64,000 nt of DNA from Actinomycetaceae bacterium (GCA_030527545.1 JAUNAP010000005.1:1-64000); one strand, 5' to 3'. Shown: positions 14,298 to 25,146, counted from the stretch's first letter. Program-made: numbers and translations. The notes: generated by a model not told the origin, from the sequence alone.

Positions 14298-14845
14298 CGA
14301 GACTGCGTTCCCTCTTTGTCATCGGCGTACCAGGTGCCGGAAAGTCGTCCCTCGCCGCCGTCTTAGCGCCGCGTCTTTGCTTGCCCATCGTCGAGATCGA
14401 TGCGGCGATCGAGGCTGCGACGGGCCGCAGTATTTCTGCGCTTATGCTCGCGGGAGAGGACACCTATCGTGGCCTCGAGGCCGAGCACACGATGCGCCAC
14501 ATCTTCGATGACGCGCTCGTTGTCCTCACAGGCGGGGCACTCGAGCATCCGCACGCGAGCGCCCTCCTGCGTGACGTGCTTGCACGCGGCGATAGTGCGC
14601 TCGTCACGTGTCGAGTCTCGATCTCCTGCCTCGCACGTCGACAGGGCCTCAACGCGCCACGATCCGTCGGGCTTGGTCCCGTGCGTTCACGTTTGAGCGC
14701 GCTCATGCGTCAACGGGAGCGAGCGTGGGCACGTTTTGATCCCATCGTCGTCGACACGGATACGCTCTCGCCCTCCCAGGCCGGACAAACCGTGGTAGAT
14801 GCCCTCGCTGTCCGCGGTTTCGCCGTTGAGGGTGCCGGGCACTAG
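14294..14845 (+). CDS. aroK: Second shikimate-kinase-like P-loop kinase, diverged
   Basis: 183 residues, starting by GTGA overlap with aroKB. Walker A GVPGAGKSSL (11-20), EIDAAIEAATGRSI and YRGLEAEH (Arg59) place it in the shikimate kinase family. Key positions have drifted. The first Asp of the DxD motif is Glu34 (Asp36 kept), the GGG loop reads GGA (80-82), and the lid has no recognisable RPLL segment. It may be a weak or redundant kinase, a kinase for another small acid, or a decaying duplicate; the intact frame and coupling argue against decay. Its stop TAG is part of the efp -10 box. Confidence 0.8.
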   Translation: MTRLRSLFVIGVPGAGKSSLAAVLAPRLCLPIVEIDAAIEAATGRSISALMLAGEDTYRGLEAEHTMRHIFDDALVVLTGGALEHPHASALLRDVLARGDSALVTCRVSISCLARRQGLNAPRSVGLGPVRSRLSALMRQRERAWARFDPIVVDTDTLSPSQAGQTVVDALAVRGFAVEGAGH

Positions 14846-14848
14846 ACT
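14843..14848 (+). promoter_or_regulatory. -10 box for efp-nusB, overlapping the preceding stop
   Basis: TAGACT, with TAG being the stop of the second shikimate kinase gene. Initiation near 14855 leaves a leader of about 40 nt with AGGGAG before the efp GTG. Confidence 0.5.
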
Positions 14849-14896
14849 GTAGCCGATACGTAAGTTTTCGCCGCCTTTTCAATAGGGAGTGTCTGA

Positions 14897-15460
14897 GTGG
14901 CAACGACAAACGACCTCAAGAACGGTATGATCCTCAAGCTGGACAACCAGCTGTGGCAGGTCATCGAATTCCAGCACGTCAAGCCCGGGAAGGGCCCGGC
15001 GTTCGTGCGTACGAAGATCAAGAACGTCCTGTCGGGCAAGACGGTCGATAAGACCTTTAACGCTGGTGTCAAGGTCGAGACCGCGACGGTCGATCGCCGC
15101 GATATGACCTACCTCTACGCCGACGGCGACGACTATGTCTTCATGGACGTTGAGGATTACGAGCAGGTGACGGTCTCGCGCGACGTTGTCGGCGACCAGG
15201 CCCACTTCATGCTCGAGAACCAGAACGTCATCATCGGTTTCAACGAGGGGCGTGTCCTCTTCGTCGAGCTTCCCGCCTCGGTCGTGCTCGAGATCACCTA
15301 TACAGAACCCGGTCTTCAGGGTGACCGCTCCAACGCCGGAACGAAGCCGGCGACCCTGGAGACGGGCTATGAGATCCAGGTGCCCCTCTTCCTCGAGCAG
15401 GGGGAGAAGATCAAGGTCGACACCCGCACCGGCAGCTACATTTCCCGGGTCAAGGACTGA
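14897..15460 (+). CDS. efp: Elongation factor P
   Basis: 187 residues, three beta-barrel domains. Rescues ribosomes stalled at polyproline. The tip loop of domain I reads KPGKGPAF, the PGKGP variant typical of actinobacteria, in which the lysine is thought to work without beta-lysylation; no modification genes are nearby. GTG 14897 has AGGGAG at 14884-14889. nusB begins at the last base of the stop (TGATG). Confidence 0.97.
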   Translation: MATTNDLKNGMILKLDNQLWQVIEFQHVKPGKGPAFVRTKIKNVLSGKTVDKTFNAGVKVETATVDRRDMTYLYADGDDYVFMDVEDYEQVTVSRDVVGDQAHFMLENQNVIIGFNEGRVLFVELPASVVLEITYTEPGLQGDRSNAGTKPATLETGYEIQVPLFLEQGEKIKVDTRTGSYISRVKD

Positions 15461-15921
15461 TGTCGTCTAAGCACCACCACCTGTCGGCGCGCACGCGGGC
15501 GAGACTGCGTGCCGCCGACACGTTGTTCGAGGCTGAGATCAAGGGATTCGGGTCGGACCCCGACGGGTTGCGTGGCCTCGCCGCCAAACGCAAGGTTGTC
15601 TCGACTCGCCAAACCGGTCTTCCCGCCTACGCCGAGCAGGTCGTCCTCGGCGTGGCTGACCACATTGATGCCATCAACGATGCACTTGCCGCCCATTCGC
15701 ACGAGTGGGCCCTCGATCGGATGCCGGCAACCGACCTCGTCGCCATGCGCATTGGCGCGTGGGAAATCCTTTTCAACGACGACGTGCCGGACACGGTTGC
15801 CATATCTGAGGCAATCGCGATCGTCAGGCTCATCGGCACCGATAAAGCCCCGGCATTCGTCAACGGTCTTCTCGACGCCATCCGCAAAGACAAGTACACT
15901 GACGACGACGACGCCTCCTGA
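15460..15921 (+). CDS. nusB: Transcription antitermination factor NusB
   Basis: 153 residues, all-helical. With NusE (S10) it binds boxA in rRNA transcripts to prevent early termination. Seen are the basic N-terminus HLSARTRARLRAADTLFEAE, the helix LDRMPATDLVAMRIGAWEI and the conserved ISEAIAIVRLIGTDKAPAFVNGLLDAI region (about 115-145). It is coupled to efp through TGATG, the same neighbour as in mycobacteria. It is the last gene of the block; the next 77 nt hold the pyrimidine leader. Confidence 0.95.
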   Translation: MSSKHHHLSARTRARLRAADTLFEAEIKGFGSDPDGLRGLAAKRKVVSTRQTGLPAYAEQVVLGVADHIDAINDALAAHSHEWALDRMPATDLVAMRIGAWEILFNDDVPDTVAISEAIAIVRLIGTDKAPAFVNGLLDAIRKDKYTDDDDAS

Positions 15922-15963
15922 GCAACCTCGGGGCGCCCGACAACTTCATAACCACTCATCCTT

Positions 15964-15998
15964 TAAAGCCGTCCTGTGAGGCGGGAAAGGAGGCTTCA
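15964..15998 (+). promoter_or_regulatory. PyrR-binding type hairpin that sequesters the pyrR ribosome-binding site
   Basis: AAGCC (15966-15970) can pair with GGCTT (15992-15996), enclosing TCCTGTGAGG and AAAGGAGG. The pairing arm runs into the Shine-Dalgarno sequence. TCC-TGTGAGG resembles the PyrR anti-antiterminator core described upstream of pyrR in mycobacteria and other bacteria. Expected action: PyrR charged with UMP stabilises the hairpin and blocks translation of pyrR and the coupled operon. No terminator follows, so control would be translational. Confidence 0.65.
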
Positions 15999-16565
15999 GT
16001 GGCTGAGACGCTCAGTACTGAGGACCTTGTCGCATCGGGCAAACACGTGCTTGATGCCCAAGCCATCGACCGTTCGCTCACGCGTTTGTCCTACGAGATC
16101 ATAGAGAGGACGGGCGGCGGAGACGACGTCGTCGTCCTCGGCATTCCTACCCGCGGCGAGCCGGTTGCCGCCCGCATCGTCACCAAGCTGGCGAAGCAGG
16201 GCGTGACCGTTGCCGCGGGTGTTTTGGATATCACGATGTATCGTGACGATCTCGATTCCCAGCCGACGCGTGCGCCGCACCGCAGCGACATCCCTGCGTG
16301 CGGGATCGACGATAAGACGGTCATTCTTGTCGACGACGTCCTTTATTCGGGCCGCACTATTCGCGCGGCGCTGGAGGCGCTTGCCGACATTGGCCGTCCC
16401 GCGGCCGTCCAGTTGGCCGTCCTCGTTGACCGCGGTCACCGCCAGCTACCTATCCGGCCGGACTACGTCGGTAAGAACCTGCCGACGTCGCGCAGCGAAT
16501 CCGTCCACGTGCTCGTCAAAGAGATCGACGGTGTCGACGCCGTCGTCATCGGCAAGGGGGCCTAG
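15999..16565 (+). CDS. pyrR: PyrR, pyrimidine operon RNA-binding regulator / uracil phosphoribosyltransferase
   Basis: 188 residues with the type I phosphoribosyltransferase fold. The PRPP loop [18 protein letters not shown] is clear, with [12 protein letters not shown] in the flexible region and the C-terminal RSESVHV. It binds its own leader RNA in response to UMP/UTP and can salvage uracil. GTG 15999 has a strong AAAGGAGG at 15986-15993, which lies in the regulatory hairpin. pyrB starts 1 nt after the stop. Confidence 0.96.
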   Translation: MAETLSTEDLVASGKHVLDAQAIDRSLTRLSYEIIERTGGGDDVVVLGIPTRGEPVAARIVTKLAKQGVTVAAGVLDITMYRDDLDSQPTRAPHRSDIPACGIDDKTVILVDDVLYSGRTIRAALEALADIGRPAAVQLAVLVDRGHRQLPIRPDYVGKNLPTSRSESVHVLVKEIDGVDAVVIGKGA

Positions 16566-16566
16566 G

Positions 16567-17538
16567 ATGCGTCATCTCATTTCCATCAGCGACCTGTCAC
16601 TTCGCGACGCGCTTACGCTGCTCGATACGGCCGAGGCGATGGCGGCCACACAGCGGCGCAGGGTCAAGAAGCTGCCGACTCTGCGTGGCAAGACGGTCGT
16701 CAATCTGTTTTTTGAAGATTCCACACGCACGCGCCTGTCCTTCGAGGCGGCGGCGAAGCGCCTGAGTGCCGACGTCATTAACTTCTCAGCCAAGGGATCG
16801 TCGGTATCGAAGGGCGAGTCCCTCAAGGACACGGCGCTCACCCTCGAGGCGATGGGCGCCGACGGCGTCATCTGTCGGCATTCGGCGTCGGGGGCCTCGC
16901 ATCGTCTCGCCCACGCGGGCTGGCTCGACGTTCCCGTCCTCAACGCGGGTGACGGGACGCATCAGCATCCCACGCAGGCTCTCCTCGATGCGATGACCCT
17001 GAGGAGGTATTACCGTTCCGATGGTGGCCCTGCCGAGCCGGGCAAGACCCTCGAGGGCGCTCACGTTGTTATCGTTGGCGACATTTTGCACTCGCGTGTG
17101 GCCCGTTCAAACGTCGAGCTCCTCACCCTTTTGGGCGCGCATGTGACCTTCGTGGCTCCCCCGACGCTGCTGCCGGTTGGGATCGACGAGTGGGACTGCG
17201 ACGTGTGCTACGACTTCGACGAGGCTCTCACGCGCGAGCCCGACGCCGTCATGATGCTGCGCGTTCAGCGCGAGCGCATGAGCGCAGCCGGAGGCGGTTT
17301 CTTCCCTTCACCGGGTGAATATCACCGATCCTATGGTCTCGATTCCGACCGCTTCGCTGCGCTCAAACCCGAGGCCATCATTATGCATCCGGGACCCATG
17401 AACCGCGGTCTCGAGATCTGTGCAGAGGCCGCAGATTCGCAACGCTCGGTGATCGTGGAACAGGTATCAAATGGGGTGAGCGTGAGGATGGCGGCGCTCT
17501 ACCTGCTGCTTGCTGGAGAGGGGAAGACGAATGACTAG
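16567..17538 (+). CDS. pyrB: Aspartate carbamoyltransferase catalytic chain
   Basis: 323 residues. Forms N-carbamoyl-aspartate from carbamoyl phosphate and aspartate. The carbamoyl phosphate site [13 protein letters not shown], the substrate loop [12 protein letters not shown] and [14 protein letters not shown] are intact. The open frame extends to 16210 inside pyrR, but ATG 16567 begins the usual [11 protein letters not shown]. There is no regulatory chain gene (pyrI). The end overlaps the start of pyrC by 8 nt. Confidence 0.97.
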   Translation: MRHLISISDLSLRDALTLLDTAEAMAATQRRRVKKLPTLRGKTVVNLFFEDSTRTRLSFEAAAKRLSADVINFSAKGSSVSKGESLKDTALTLEAMGADGVICRHSASGASHRLAHAGWLDVPVLNAGDGTHQHPTQALLDAMTLRRYYRSDGGPAEPGKTLEGAHVVIVGDILHSRVARSNVELLTLLGAHVTFVAPPTLLPVGIDEWDCDVCYDFDEALTREPDAVMMLRVQRERMSAAGGGFFPSPGEYHRSYGLDSDRFAALKPEAIIMHPGPMNRGLEICAEAADSQRSVIVEQVSNGVSVRMAALYLLLAGEGKTND

Positions 17539-18838
17539 CTACGTGATTGAGGGCGCGAGCGTCCTTGGTGAAGAGGCGACCCGCATCGTCGTCACCGACG
17601 GGGTCATCGCTGGAGTGGGAGCGGACGTCGAAGCCCCACGCGAGGCGGAGCGCATCGACGCAGAGGGATTGATCGCGTTGCCGGGCCTCGTTGACCTGCA
17701 CACTCACTTGCGCGAACCGGGCCAAGAGGACGCCGAGACGGTCTACACGGGGACGCGAGCGGCCGCAGCCGGCGGCTTTACCTGCGTTCACGCGATGGCA
17801 AACACGACGCCCGTCGCCGATAACGCCTCGGTCGTCGAGCAAGTTGCCCACCTCGGGCGCGAGGCCGGTTTTGTCGACGTGCGCCCTGTGGGTGCCGTAT
17901 CGGAAAATCTCGAGGGTAAACATCTCGCAGCAATGGGTGCTATGGCTGCTTCCGACGCGAAGGTGCGCGTCTTTTCCGACGACGGAAAGTGCGTGTGGGA
18001 TCCGGTGCTCATGCGCCGCGCTCTCGAATACGTACGCTCCTTCGATGGCGTCGTTGCCCAGCACGCCCAAGATCCTCGGCTTACTGAGAACGCCCAGATG
18101 AATGAGTCGCCCCTGTCGGGTCGTCTCGGGCTCACCGGGTGGCCGGCCGTCGCGGAGGAGTCGATCATCGCCCGTGACCTTCAGCTTGCCCAACACGTGG
18201 GTTCGCGCCTGCACGTGTGCCATCTCTCGACCGCGGGGTCGGTCGACCTCGTGAGGTGGGCAAAGAAGCGGGGCATCAACGTCACCGCAGAGGTCACGCC
18301 CCACCATCTCTATTTCACCGAAGATCAGGCATCGAGCTACGATCCGCGTTTCAAGGTCAACCCGCCGCTGCGCCGACGCGAGGACGTTGACGCCGTTCGC
18401 GAGGGCTTGGTCGACGGGACGATCGATATCGTCGCCACCGACCACGCGCCGCATCCGCTAGAGGCCAAGGACTGCGAATGGCAGGTGGGGGCGTTCGGTA
18501 TGACCGGTCTCGAGACCGCCCTACCGGTCGTTATTGAAACGATGGTCGGCACCGGCAGGATGAGCTGGGCGGATGTCGCTCGAGTCATGTCGCACGCGCC
18601 CGCGAGGATCGGCCGTGTCGCCACCCAGGGTCGTCCCCTTGCCGCCGGCGAGCCGGCCAACATCTGTCTGGTCGATGCTACGACCAGGCGAGAGGTCACC
18701 CTGACCAATCAGCGCTCGCGCTCAACCAACACCCCCTGGGTCGGGCGAGAACTGCCGGGACAAGTTGTCTACACGTTCTACGCTGGCAAGCTCACTGTGC
18801 GTGGGGGAGAGGTCGTCGAGGGAGATCACCGTGGGTGA
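17531..18838 (+). CDS. pyrC: Dihydroorotase (class I)
   Basis: 435 residues. Cyclises carbamoyl-aspartate to dihydroorotate. An amidohydrolase with the metal site [15 protein letters not shown], further ligands in HVCHLSTA and EVTPHHLYF, and the catalytic Asp in TDHAPH. ATG 17531 overlaps pyrB and is preceded by GAGAGGGGAAG. In mycobacteria a small membrane protein gene stands between pyrC and carA; here carA overlaps directly. Confidence 0.96.
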   Translation: MTSYVIEGASVLGEEATRIVVTDGVIAGVGADVEAPREAERIDAEGLIALPGLVDLHTHLREPGQEDAETVYTGTRAAAAGGFTCVHAMANTTPVADNASVVEQVAHLGREAGFVDVRPVGAVSENLEGKHLAAMGAMAASDAKVRVFSDDGKCVWDPVLMRRALEYVRSFDGVVAQHAQDPRLTENAQMNESPLSGRLGLTGWPAVAEESIIARDLQLAQHVGSRLHVCHLSTAGSVDLVRWAKKRGINVTAEVTPHHLYFTEDQASSYDPRFKVNPPLRRREDVDAVREGLVDGTIDIVATDHAPHPLEAKDCEWQVGAFGMTGLETALPVVIETMVGTGRMSWADVARVMSHAPARIGRVATQGRPLAAGEPANICLVDATTRREVTLTNQRSRSTNTPWVGRELPGQVVYTFYAGKLTVRGGEVVEGDHRG

Positions 18839-20009
18839 CAACGACGCTGCACTCATCGTTTTAGAAGACGGCTATGTGCTGCCGGGCCGGGCTTGGGCGG
18901 CTCGCGGAAAAGCCCTTGGAGAGGCCGTATTCGCCACGGGCATGACCGGCTATCAGGAGACGTTGACCGACCCGTCCTATCGGCGCCAAATCGTCATTCA
19001 GACGGCGCCGCACATCGGCAATACCGGCGTCAACGATGAAGATCCCGAATCGGGCCGCATCTGGGTAGCCGGCTACGTCGTGCGCGATCCTTCCCCGCGG
19101 GCATCGAACTGGCGCACGTTGGGCGAACTCGTCGACGTGTTAACCAAGGAAGGTATCGTGGGCATCCGCGAAGTCGATACGCGGGCCCTCACGCGCCATC
19201 TGCGTGAGCGCGGGTCCATGCGCGCGGGAATTTTCTCCGGATCCGCGCTTCCCGAGGGTACGACGTGGCCGGTTCCCGATCACGTCCGAGACGTCCTCGT
19301 CTCTCTCGTGCGGGCAACCCCACGGATGGCTGGCGCCTCGCTCGTCAGCGAGGTGTCGACGGGTGAGGCCTATGTCATCGAGCCGACCGGCGCGTGGGAG
19401 GGCAAACAGGCGCGTGCCACCGTCGTTGCCCTCGACCTGGGCATTAAGTCACGTAGCCCGCACCATCTGGCCGAACGTGGCGCCCGTGTTCATGTCCTCC
19501 CAGCTCATGCGAGCGCGGAGGACATTTTTTCGCTCAACCCCGACGGTGTGTTTTTCTCCAACGGTCCGGGCGATCCTGAAACGGCCACCGACCAGGTCGA
19601 GGTACTTCGAGCGGTACTCGCCCGCAAGATCCCGTTCTTTGGGATTTGCCTGGGAAACCAGTTGCTCGGACGCGCCCTCGGTTTCGGCACCTACAAGCTG
19701 CGCTACGGCCATCGTGGGGTCAACCAGCCGGTCAAGGACCGTCTCAGTGGACGTGTCGCCATCACCGCTCACAACCACGGCTTCGCGGTTGACGCTCCCA
19801 CCGATGGTGTCTGCACGGCCCCGCGCGAGGAGTTTGGCCGTGTCGAGGTCAGCCACGTCTGTCTCAACGACGGTGTCGTCGAAGGCCTACGCTGCCTCGA
19901 CCTGCCGGCGTTCTCGGTTCAGTTCCATCCCGAGGCAGCCGCGGGCCCCCACGATGGGGAGCATCTCTTCGACCGCTTCATCACACTCATGGAGGCCCGC
20001 GATGCCTAG
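18831..20009 (+). CDS. carA: Carbamoyl-phosphate synthase small chain (glutaminase)
   Basis: 392 residues. Releases ammonia from glutamine for the CarB subunit. The N-terminal domain has [17 protein letters not shown]. The class I amidotransferase part has the nucleophile Cys in [16 protein letters not shown] and the His/Glu of the triad in [14 protein letters not shown] 18831, overlapping the pyrC stop as GTGGGTGA, is chosen because AGGGAGA lies 6-8 nt upstream; an in-frame upstream start inside pyrC adds 22 unrelated residues. Overlaps carB by 8 nt. Confidence 0.96.
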   Translation: MGDNDAALIVLEDGYVLPGRAWAARGKALGEAVFATGMTGYQETLTDPSYRRQIVIQTAPHIGNTGVNDEDPESGRIWVAGYVVRDPSPRASNWRTLGELVDVLTKEGIVGIREVDTRALTRHLRERGSMRAGIFSGSALPEGTTWPVPDHVRDVLVSLVRATPRMAGASLVSEVSTGEAYVIEPTGAWEGKQARATVVALDLGIKSRSPHHLAERGARVHVLPAHASAEDIFSLNPDGVFFSNGPGDPETATDQVEVLRAVLARKIPFFGICLGNQLLGRALGFGTYKLRYGHRGVNQPVKDRLSGRVAITAHNHGFAVDAPTDGVCTAPREEFGRVEVSHVCLNDGVVEGLRCLDLPAFSVQFHPEAAAGPHDGEHLFDRFITLMEARDA

Positions 20010-23000
20010 ACGTAGCGATATCAACTCTGTTCTCATCATCGGTTCGGGACCGATCGTCATCGGCCAGGCCTGCGAATTCGACTACTCGGGATCGCAGGCG
20101 TGCCGGGTTTTGAAAGCCGAAGGGCTGCGCGTCATCCTCGTCAATTCCAACCCGGCAACGATCATGACGGACCCCGAGTTGGCCGATGCCACCTACATTG
20201 AACCGCTCACCCCCGAGGTCGTCGCACGCATTATTGCTCACGAGCGCCCCGACGCCGTCTTGCCAACGCTCGGGGGCCAAACCGCCCTCAACATCGCGAT
20301 CGCACTCGACCAAGACGGCACCTTCGATCGCTACGGCGTCGAACTCATCGGCGCCAGCGCCAAGGCGATTCACGCCGGCGAGGATCGCGACGAGTTCAAG
20401 CGGATCGTCGAACGCTGCGGCGCCGAGGTCGCACGCTCGCGTATCGCCCATTCGCTCGCCGAATGCGAGGAGGCCGCCCGCGAACTCGGCTACCCCCTCG
20501 TCGTTCGCCCCTCCTTCACCATGGGGGGCCAGGGGTCGGGGATCGCCCACAACTGGGACGATCTTGTGCGTATTGCCGGAGAGGGCATGCACGATTCCAT
20601 CACCTCCGAGGTCCTCCTTGAAGAGGCGATCCTCGGTTGGAAGGAATACGAGCTGGAGATCATGCGCGACAAGGCGGACAATGTCGTCGTCGTGTGTTCG
20701 ATCGAAAACATCGATCCCGTCGGCGTCCACACGGGCGACTCCCTCACGGTTGCCCCTGCCCTCACCCTCACCGATCGTGAACTCCAACGCCTGCGTGATA
20801 TCGGCATAGCAGTTATTCGCGAGGTCGGGGTCGACACGGGTGGGTGCAACATTCAATTCGCCGTTCACCCGCAAACGGGTCGCATCATCGTCATCGAGAT
20901 GAACCCACGCGTGTCGCGTTCGTCAGCCCTAGCGTCAAAGGCGACGGGCTTTCCCATCGCAAAGCTGGCCGCCCGACTTGCCCTGGGGTACACCCTGGAC
21001 GAGATCCCCAACGACATCACCCATTCGACACCGGCCTCCTTCGAACCCGCACTCGACTATGTCGTCGTCAAGGCCCCGCGGTTTGCCTTCGAAAAATTCC
21101 GCGAAGCCGATCCGACGCTGACCACCTCCATGAAGTCGGTCGGGGAGGCGATGGCTATCGGGCGCAATTTCACCGAGGCCTTGTGCAAGGCACTTGCCTC
21201 CCTCGACAAGCCACAGGCCCAGCTGCACTGGCGTGGGCAAGCCCCTGATCGGGCCGCGGTCGAGCGCCTCCTCGCGTCGGCTGCCACCCCCACCGAGTAC
21301 CGGCTCGTGGAGGTTCAGCAGGCGCTGCGCGGGGGAGCGAGCGTCGAAGAAGTCCACGAGGCTACACGCATAGACCCGTGGTTCCTCGACCAAATCGTCT
21401 TACTCAACGCGTGTGCGAGCGAGGTCGCCCAGGCCGACGCGCTCAGCCCCGACCTACTGAGACGCGCAAAGCGGCTCGGCCTTACCGACGCCCAGATCGC
21501 CGAGGCCCGCTCCATATCTCCCGCAGCCGTCGCGGAGGTTCGACGTGCCTTCGGTCTCCACCCGGTCTACAAGTGCGTCGACACCTGCGCCGCGGAATTC
21601 GCCGCTGACACGCCCTACCACTATTCCTCCTATGACGTAGAAACTGAGGTGGCCGCGCGCCAGCGTCCGGCGATCATCATCTTGGGCGCCGGCCCCAACC
21701 GCATCGGGCAGGGAATCGAGTTCGACTATTCGTGCGTGCACGCGACCGACGAGCTGCGCGCCGATTACGACACGATCATGATCAACTGCAACCCGGAGAC
21801 CGTCTCCACCGATTACGACGTCTCAACGCGGCTGTATTTCGAACCGCTTACCTTCGAACATGTCATGGAGGTCTACCGGGCCGAGTGCGCGGCCGGTCCA
21901 GTCGCCGGTATGCTCGTCCAGCTCGGAGGGCAAACGCCCCTCTCGCTCGCGGCAGACCTCGAGGAAGCGGGTGTACCCATCTTGGGGACCTCTCCTCAAG
22001 CGATCGCCGCGGCAGAAGATCGGCAGCTTTTTGGCGCCGTTCTCGATAAGGCCGGGCTCTCCCAGCCAGCCCATGACACGGCCGTGAGCCCGTCTGAGGT
22101 CCGAGCCAAGGCCGAGGAGGTGGGCTACCCCGTCCTCGTGAGGCCTTCCTTCGTCCTCGGAGGTCGCGGTATGGAGATTATCGACGACGAGGCCGGCCTC
22201 GACGACTACGTTCGTCGTCACGAGTGGAAAGAAGAGGCAGGACCGCTGCTCATCGATCGCTTCCTCGACGATGCGATCGAAATCGACGTTGACGCCCTCT
22301 ACGACGGCGAAGAACTCTTCCTCGGCGGGGTCATGGAACACATTGAGGCGTGCGGTATTCACTCGGGCGATTCGGCCTGCGTCTTGCCGCCGATCTCGCT
22401 ATCGCGCAAGATCCTCGCCAATATCCGGGAAGCGACGCGCGCCATCGCCGAGGGAGTGGGAGTCCGAGGCCTCATTAACATCCAGTTCGCCCTCGTCGGC
22501 ACCTCGCTCTACATCATCGAAGCCAACCCCAGGGCCTCGCGCACTGTCCCCTTCGTCTCCAAGGCACAGGGATGGGCTCTGCCGCGGGCAGCTGCGCGGA
22601 TCATGACAGGAACGACGATTCGTGAGCTCCAAGAATCCGGGATGCTGCCTCGCCTCGATGCAGTAACCGGACCCGAACCCGACACGGTCGCCGTCAAAGA
22701 GGCGGTCCTGCCGTTCTCGCGTTTCCTCACCTCCGATGGGCGCGCCGTCGACACCGTTCTCGGCCCCGAGATGCGCTCGACAGGAGAGGTCATGGGCCTG
22801 GCCGATAGCTTCCCCCTCGCCTTTGCGAAAGCTCAGGTCGGGGGAGTGGGCGGGCTGCCCACAACCGGATGTGCCTTCGTGTCCGTCTCCGACCGAGACA
22901 AGCGATCGCTCGCGCTCCCGGCGTCACGCCTCGCCGAGCTTGGCTTCACCATCCTCGCCACTGAAGGGACCGCACGGGTATTACGCCGGGCTGGCATCAG

Positions 23001-23286
23001 CGTCACCGAAGTCGCCAAGGCGGGCGAGGCCACAACGGCGACGGGGCCTACCATCGTTGATCTCATCGAGAACCGTCGGGTTGATCTCGTCGTTAACACC
23101 CCCGACAATTCCGATACCCGCCGCGACGGTTACGCGATCCGAGCGGCGGCCGTGGCTTCCGCGATACCCCTCCTCCAAACGATGGCGGAATTTCAGGCAT
23201 CCGTGCAGGCTATCGAGGCGATGCAACGCGCGCCCTTCGGTGTCGCCTCCCTCCAAGAACTCACCGAAAGGCAGGCGACACTATGA
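20002..23286 (+). CDS. carB: Carbamoyl-phosphate synthase large chain
   Basis: 1094 residues. Two tandem ATP-grasp halves make carbamoyl phosphate from bicarbonate, ammonia and two ATP. It feeds both pyrimidine and arginine synthesis. The first half begins [22 protein letters not shown] with GGQTALN and [10 protein letters not shown]. The second begins [20 protein letters not shown] with GGQTPLS and [12 protein letters not shown]-terminal MGS-like allosteric domain (about 930-1075) responds to UMP or ornithine in relatives. The open frame runs back to 19204 inside carA, but ATG 20002 starts the conserved MPRRSDI. Confidence 0.97.
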   Translation: MPRRSDINSVLIIGSGPIVIGQACEFDYSGSQACRVLKAEGLRVILVNSNPATIMTDPELADATYIEPLTPEVVARIIAHERPDAVLPTLGGQTALNIAIALDQDGTFDRYGVELIGASAKAIHAGEDRDEFKRIVERCGAEVARSRIAHSLAECEEAARELGYPLVVRPSFTMGGQGSGIAHNWDDLVRIAGEGMHDSITSEVLLEEAILGWKEYELEIMRDKADNVVVVCSIENIDPVGVHTGDSLTVAPALTLTDRELQRLRDIGIAVIREVGVDTGGCNIQFAVHPQTGRIIVIEMNPRVSRSSALASKATGFPIAKLAARLALGYTLDEIPNDITHSTPASFEPALDYVVVKAPRFAFEKFREADPTLTTSMKSVGEAMAIGRNFTEALCKALASLDKPQAQLHWRGQAPDRAAVERLLASAATPTEYRLVEVQQALRGGASVEEVHEATRIDPWFLDQIVLLNACASEVAQADALSPDLLRRAKRLGLTDAQIAEARSISPAAVAEVRRAFGLHPVYKCVDTCAAEFAADTPYHYSSYDVETEVAARQRPAIIILGAGPNRIGQGIEFDYSCVHATDELRADYDTIMINCNPETVSTDYDVSTRLYFEPLTFEHVMEVYRAECAAGPVAGMLVQLGGQTPLSLAADLEEAGVPILGTSPQAIAAAEDRQLFGAVLDKAGLSQPAHDTAVSPSEVRAKAEEVGYPVLVRPSFVLGGRGMEIIDDEAGLDDYVRRHEWKEEAGPLLIDRFLDDAIEIDVDALYDGEELFLGGVMEHIEACGIHSGDSACVLPPISLSRKILANIREATRAIAEGVGVRGLINIQFALVGTSLYIIEANPRASRTVPFVSKAQGWALPRAAARIMTGTTIRELQESGMLPRLDAVTGPEPDTVAVKEAVLPFSRFLTSDGRAVDTVLGPEMRSTGEVMGLADSFPLAFAKAQVGGVGGLPTTGCAFVSVSDRDKRSLALPASRLAELGFTILATEGTARVLRRAGISVTEVAKAGEATTATGPTIVDLIENRRVDLVVNTPDNSDTRRDGYAIRAAAVASAIPLLQTMAEFQASVQAIEAMQRAPFGVASLQELTERQATL

Positions 23287-24131
23287 CCACCAGCTTCGGT
23301 CGGCGACTCTCCGACGCCCTCGCAGCCAAAGGCCACCTGTGCGTCGGTATTGACCCTCACCGTAACCTCCTCGACGCGTGGGGGCTCGAGCCTACCGCCG
23401 AGGGCGTGCGCACCTTCGGTCTGACCGTCATCGATGCCCTCGCAGACGTCGTCGCGGTGTGCAAGCCCCAGTCGGCTTTCTTCGAAGAATACGGCGCTTG
23501 GGGCATCGCAGCCCTAGAAGACGTCCTCGCCCACGCGAAGGACGCGGGTCTGCTCACGATTCTCGACGTCAAACGCGGCGATATTGGATCGACTATGGCC
23601 GGCTATGCACGCGCCTACCTCGGTGACGGTCCGCTGGCAGCCGATGCCATCACGCTCTCCCCCTATCTTGGTCTCGGTTCGCTCGATCCAGCCTTCGAGA
23701 TGGCGCGAGAAAAAGACAGGGGCGCCTTCGTTCTCGCACTGACATCCAACCCGCAAGGACCCGAGGTTCAGCACGCGTCGACGGCGCACGGCAGTGTGGC
23801 AGGGGACATTATTGCCGGGGTTGACCGCCGCAACCGGGAGGCTGGTGAGAAAGATCACCTCGGCTCTTTCGGCCTCGTCATCGGCGCGACGATCGGGAAC
23901 GCTCTCGACACGTTGGATATCGATCTTGGCGGTATCACGACCCCGATTCTCGCTCCCGGTCTCGGGGCTCAAGGCGCCGATACGCAGCAGGTCAGACGCG
24001 TTTTCGGCCCCGCCTGTCGCAACGTTATCGCCTCGACGTCTCGTGCGGTTCTCAGTGCCGGACCTGAGGTCAAAAGCCTGCGACAATCGGCGCTACATGC
24101 GAATGATTCGCTCGTAGATCTCTTCGCGTGA
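23283..24131 (+). CDS. pyrF: Orotidine 5'-phosphate decarboxylase (long actinobacterial type)
   Basis: 282 residues. Makes UMP. The catalytic segment [15 protein letters not shown] carries the Lys/Asp set, with GIDPHRNLL at the start and the phosphate-binding [11 protein letters not shown] late. This is the longer form (about 280 residues) typical of actinobacteria. It begins by ATGA overlap with carB and ends the operon. Dihydroorotate dehydrogenase and orotate phosphoribosyltransferase are not in this cluster. Confidence 0.95.
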   Translation: MTTSFGRRLSDALAAKGHLCVGIDPHRNLLDAWGLEPTAEGVRTFGLTVIDALADVVAVCKPQSAFFEEYGAWGIAALEDVLAHAKDAGLLTILDVKRGDIGSTMAGYARAYLGDGPLAADAITLSPYLGLGSLDPAFEMAREKDRGAFVLALTSNPQGPEVQHASTAHGSVAGDIIAGVDRRNREAGEKDHLGSFGLVIGATIGNALDTLDIDLGGITTPILAPGLGAQGADTQQVRRVFGPACRNVIASTSRAVLSAGPEVKSLRQSALHANDSLVDLFA

Positions 24132-24177
24132 GGGCAAGGAAAGCGTCCATGTCCGACGTCTGATCGCTGCTTAGCCG

Positions 24178-24183
24178 TAGGCT
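24178..24183 (+). promoter_or_regulatory. -10 box for mihF
   Basis: TAGGCT, about 40 bp before the mihF ATG. Initiation near 24190 leaves a leader of about 34 nt containing AAAGGAAGA. No clear -35. Confidence 0.45.
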
Positions 24184-24223
24184 ATGAACGCCCCAGTTAC
24201 TGCAGCAAAGGAAGATTGAAGAC

Positions 24224-24541
24224 ATGGACGTACCTTCCCTCTCCCCCGAACAGCGGCGCGAGGCCCTCGCGAAGGCCGCCGAGGCACGCAGACAGCGCGC
24301 TGGCGTCAAAGCCCAGCTGAAGGCGCGTGAGATCACACTCGCCGACGTGCTCGAACAGGCCGAGAGCAACCCCGTGATCGCCAAGATGCCTGTTTTCGCC
24401 CTGCTCAAATCCCTACCGCGCGTCGGGGAGGTCACGGCACGCGAAGTCATGGACGAGATCGGAATCTCGGCGTCGCGTCGCATCCGCGGACTGGGTGACG
24501 TTCAGCGCCGCGCACTGCTGGAGCGCTTCGGCACCGAGTGA
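24224..24541 (+). CDS. mihF: Actinobacterial integration host factor (mIHF)
   Basis: 105 residues. Nucleoid-associated DNA-binding protein unique to actinobacteria, unrelated in fold to enterobacterial IHF. The N-terminal helix is SPEQRREALAKAAEARRQRAG; the H2TH-like DNA-binding part contains LLKSLPRVGEVTAREVMDEIGI and RIRGLGDVQRRALLERFG. AAAGGAAGA at 24207-24215 is 8 nt before the ATG. It heads the mihF-gmk-rpoZ-coaBC cluster, as in mycobacteria. Confidence 0.95.
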   Translation: MDVPSLSPEQRREALAKAAEARRQRAGVKAQLKAREITLADVLEQAESNPVIAKMPVFALLKSLPRVGEVTAREVMDEIGISASRRIRGLGDVQRRALLERFGTE

Positions 24542-24576
24542 TTGGCCGCACGAGGGGTCCGTGGCACACTAGACGC

Positions 24577-25146
24577 ATGGATTCGACCTCGCAATCTGCG
24601 CGCATCGTTGTCCTCGCGGGCCCCTCGGGCGTTGGCAAAGGCACCGTCGTCAAGCAGCTCAAGGAGTGGTACCCCGATCTGGCCGTGTCGGTTTCGGCAA
24701 CGACCAGGGATCCTCGCCCCGGCGAGATCGACGGCGTCGACTACCACTTCGTCACCGACGAGGAGTTCGATCGTCTCATCGCCTCCGACGGGCTAGCCGA
24801 GTGGGCCCTTGTGCACGGACTCAACAGGTACGGCACGCCGCAGGCCCCCCTCGACGCTGAGCTTGCCCGAGGCCGCTCTGTTCTCGTCGAGATCGACCTA
24901 GCGGGTGCGCGCCAAATCAGGCACTCACGTCCGGACGCCTATCTGGTATTCCTCGCGCCCCCCTCGATGGAGGAGCTCATCGCCCGGTTGAGCGGGCGAG
25001 GGACGGAGACTTTCGAGGAACAGCAGCGCCGCCTCGCTACCGCCCGAGAGGAAATGGCCGCGCGCTCGGAGTTCGACACGACGATCGTCAACACAACCGT
25101 TACCCACGCCGCGCGGGAACTGGCCGCCATACTCGGACTGGACTAG
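24577..25146 (+). CDS. gmk: Guanylate kinase
   Basis: 189 residues. Phosphorylates GMP to GDP. P-loop LAGPSGVGKGTVV (about 11-23), the GMP-binding SATTRDPRPGEIDGVDYHFV, and the lid with RLSGRGTETFEEQQRRL. The frame is open back to GTG 24538 in the mihF stop, but ATG 24577 gives the normal N-terminus. A weak hexamer CACACT stands 6 nt before this ATG. Its stop TAG is part of the following -10 box. Confidence 0.95.
   Translation: MDSTSQSARIVVLAGPSGVGKGTVVKQLKEWYPDLAVSVSATTRDPRPGEIDGVDYHFVTDEEFDRLIASDGLAEWALVHGLNRYGTPQAPLDAELARGRSVLVEIDLAGARQIRHSRPDAYLVFLAPPSMEELIARLSGRGTETFEEQQRRLATAREEMAARSEFDTTIVNTTVTHAARELAAILGLD

Noticed and set aside
15922-15963. CGGGGCGCCCG near the nusB stop considered as a terminator
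   Set aside because: The stem is only 4-5 bp with almost no loop and no T-run; not strong enough to call.
19204-20001. 798-nt upstream extension of the carB frame
   Set aside because: The extension is an alternative frame of carA with Arg/Ser-rich sequence; CarB homology begins at ATG 20002. Similar false extensions precede pyrB, carA, helY, garA, scpA and the ATP-grasp gene.
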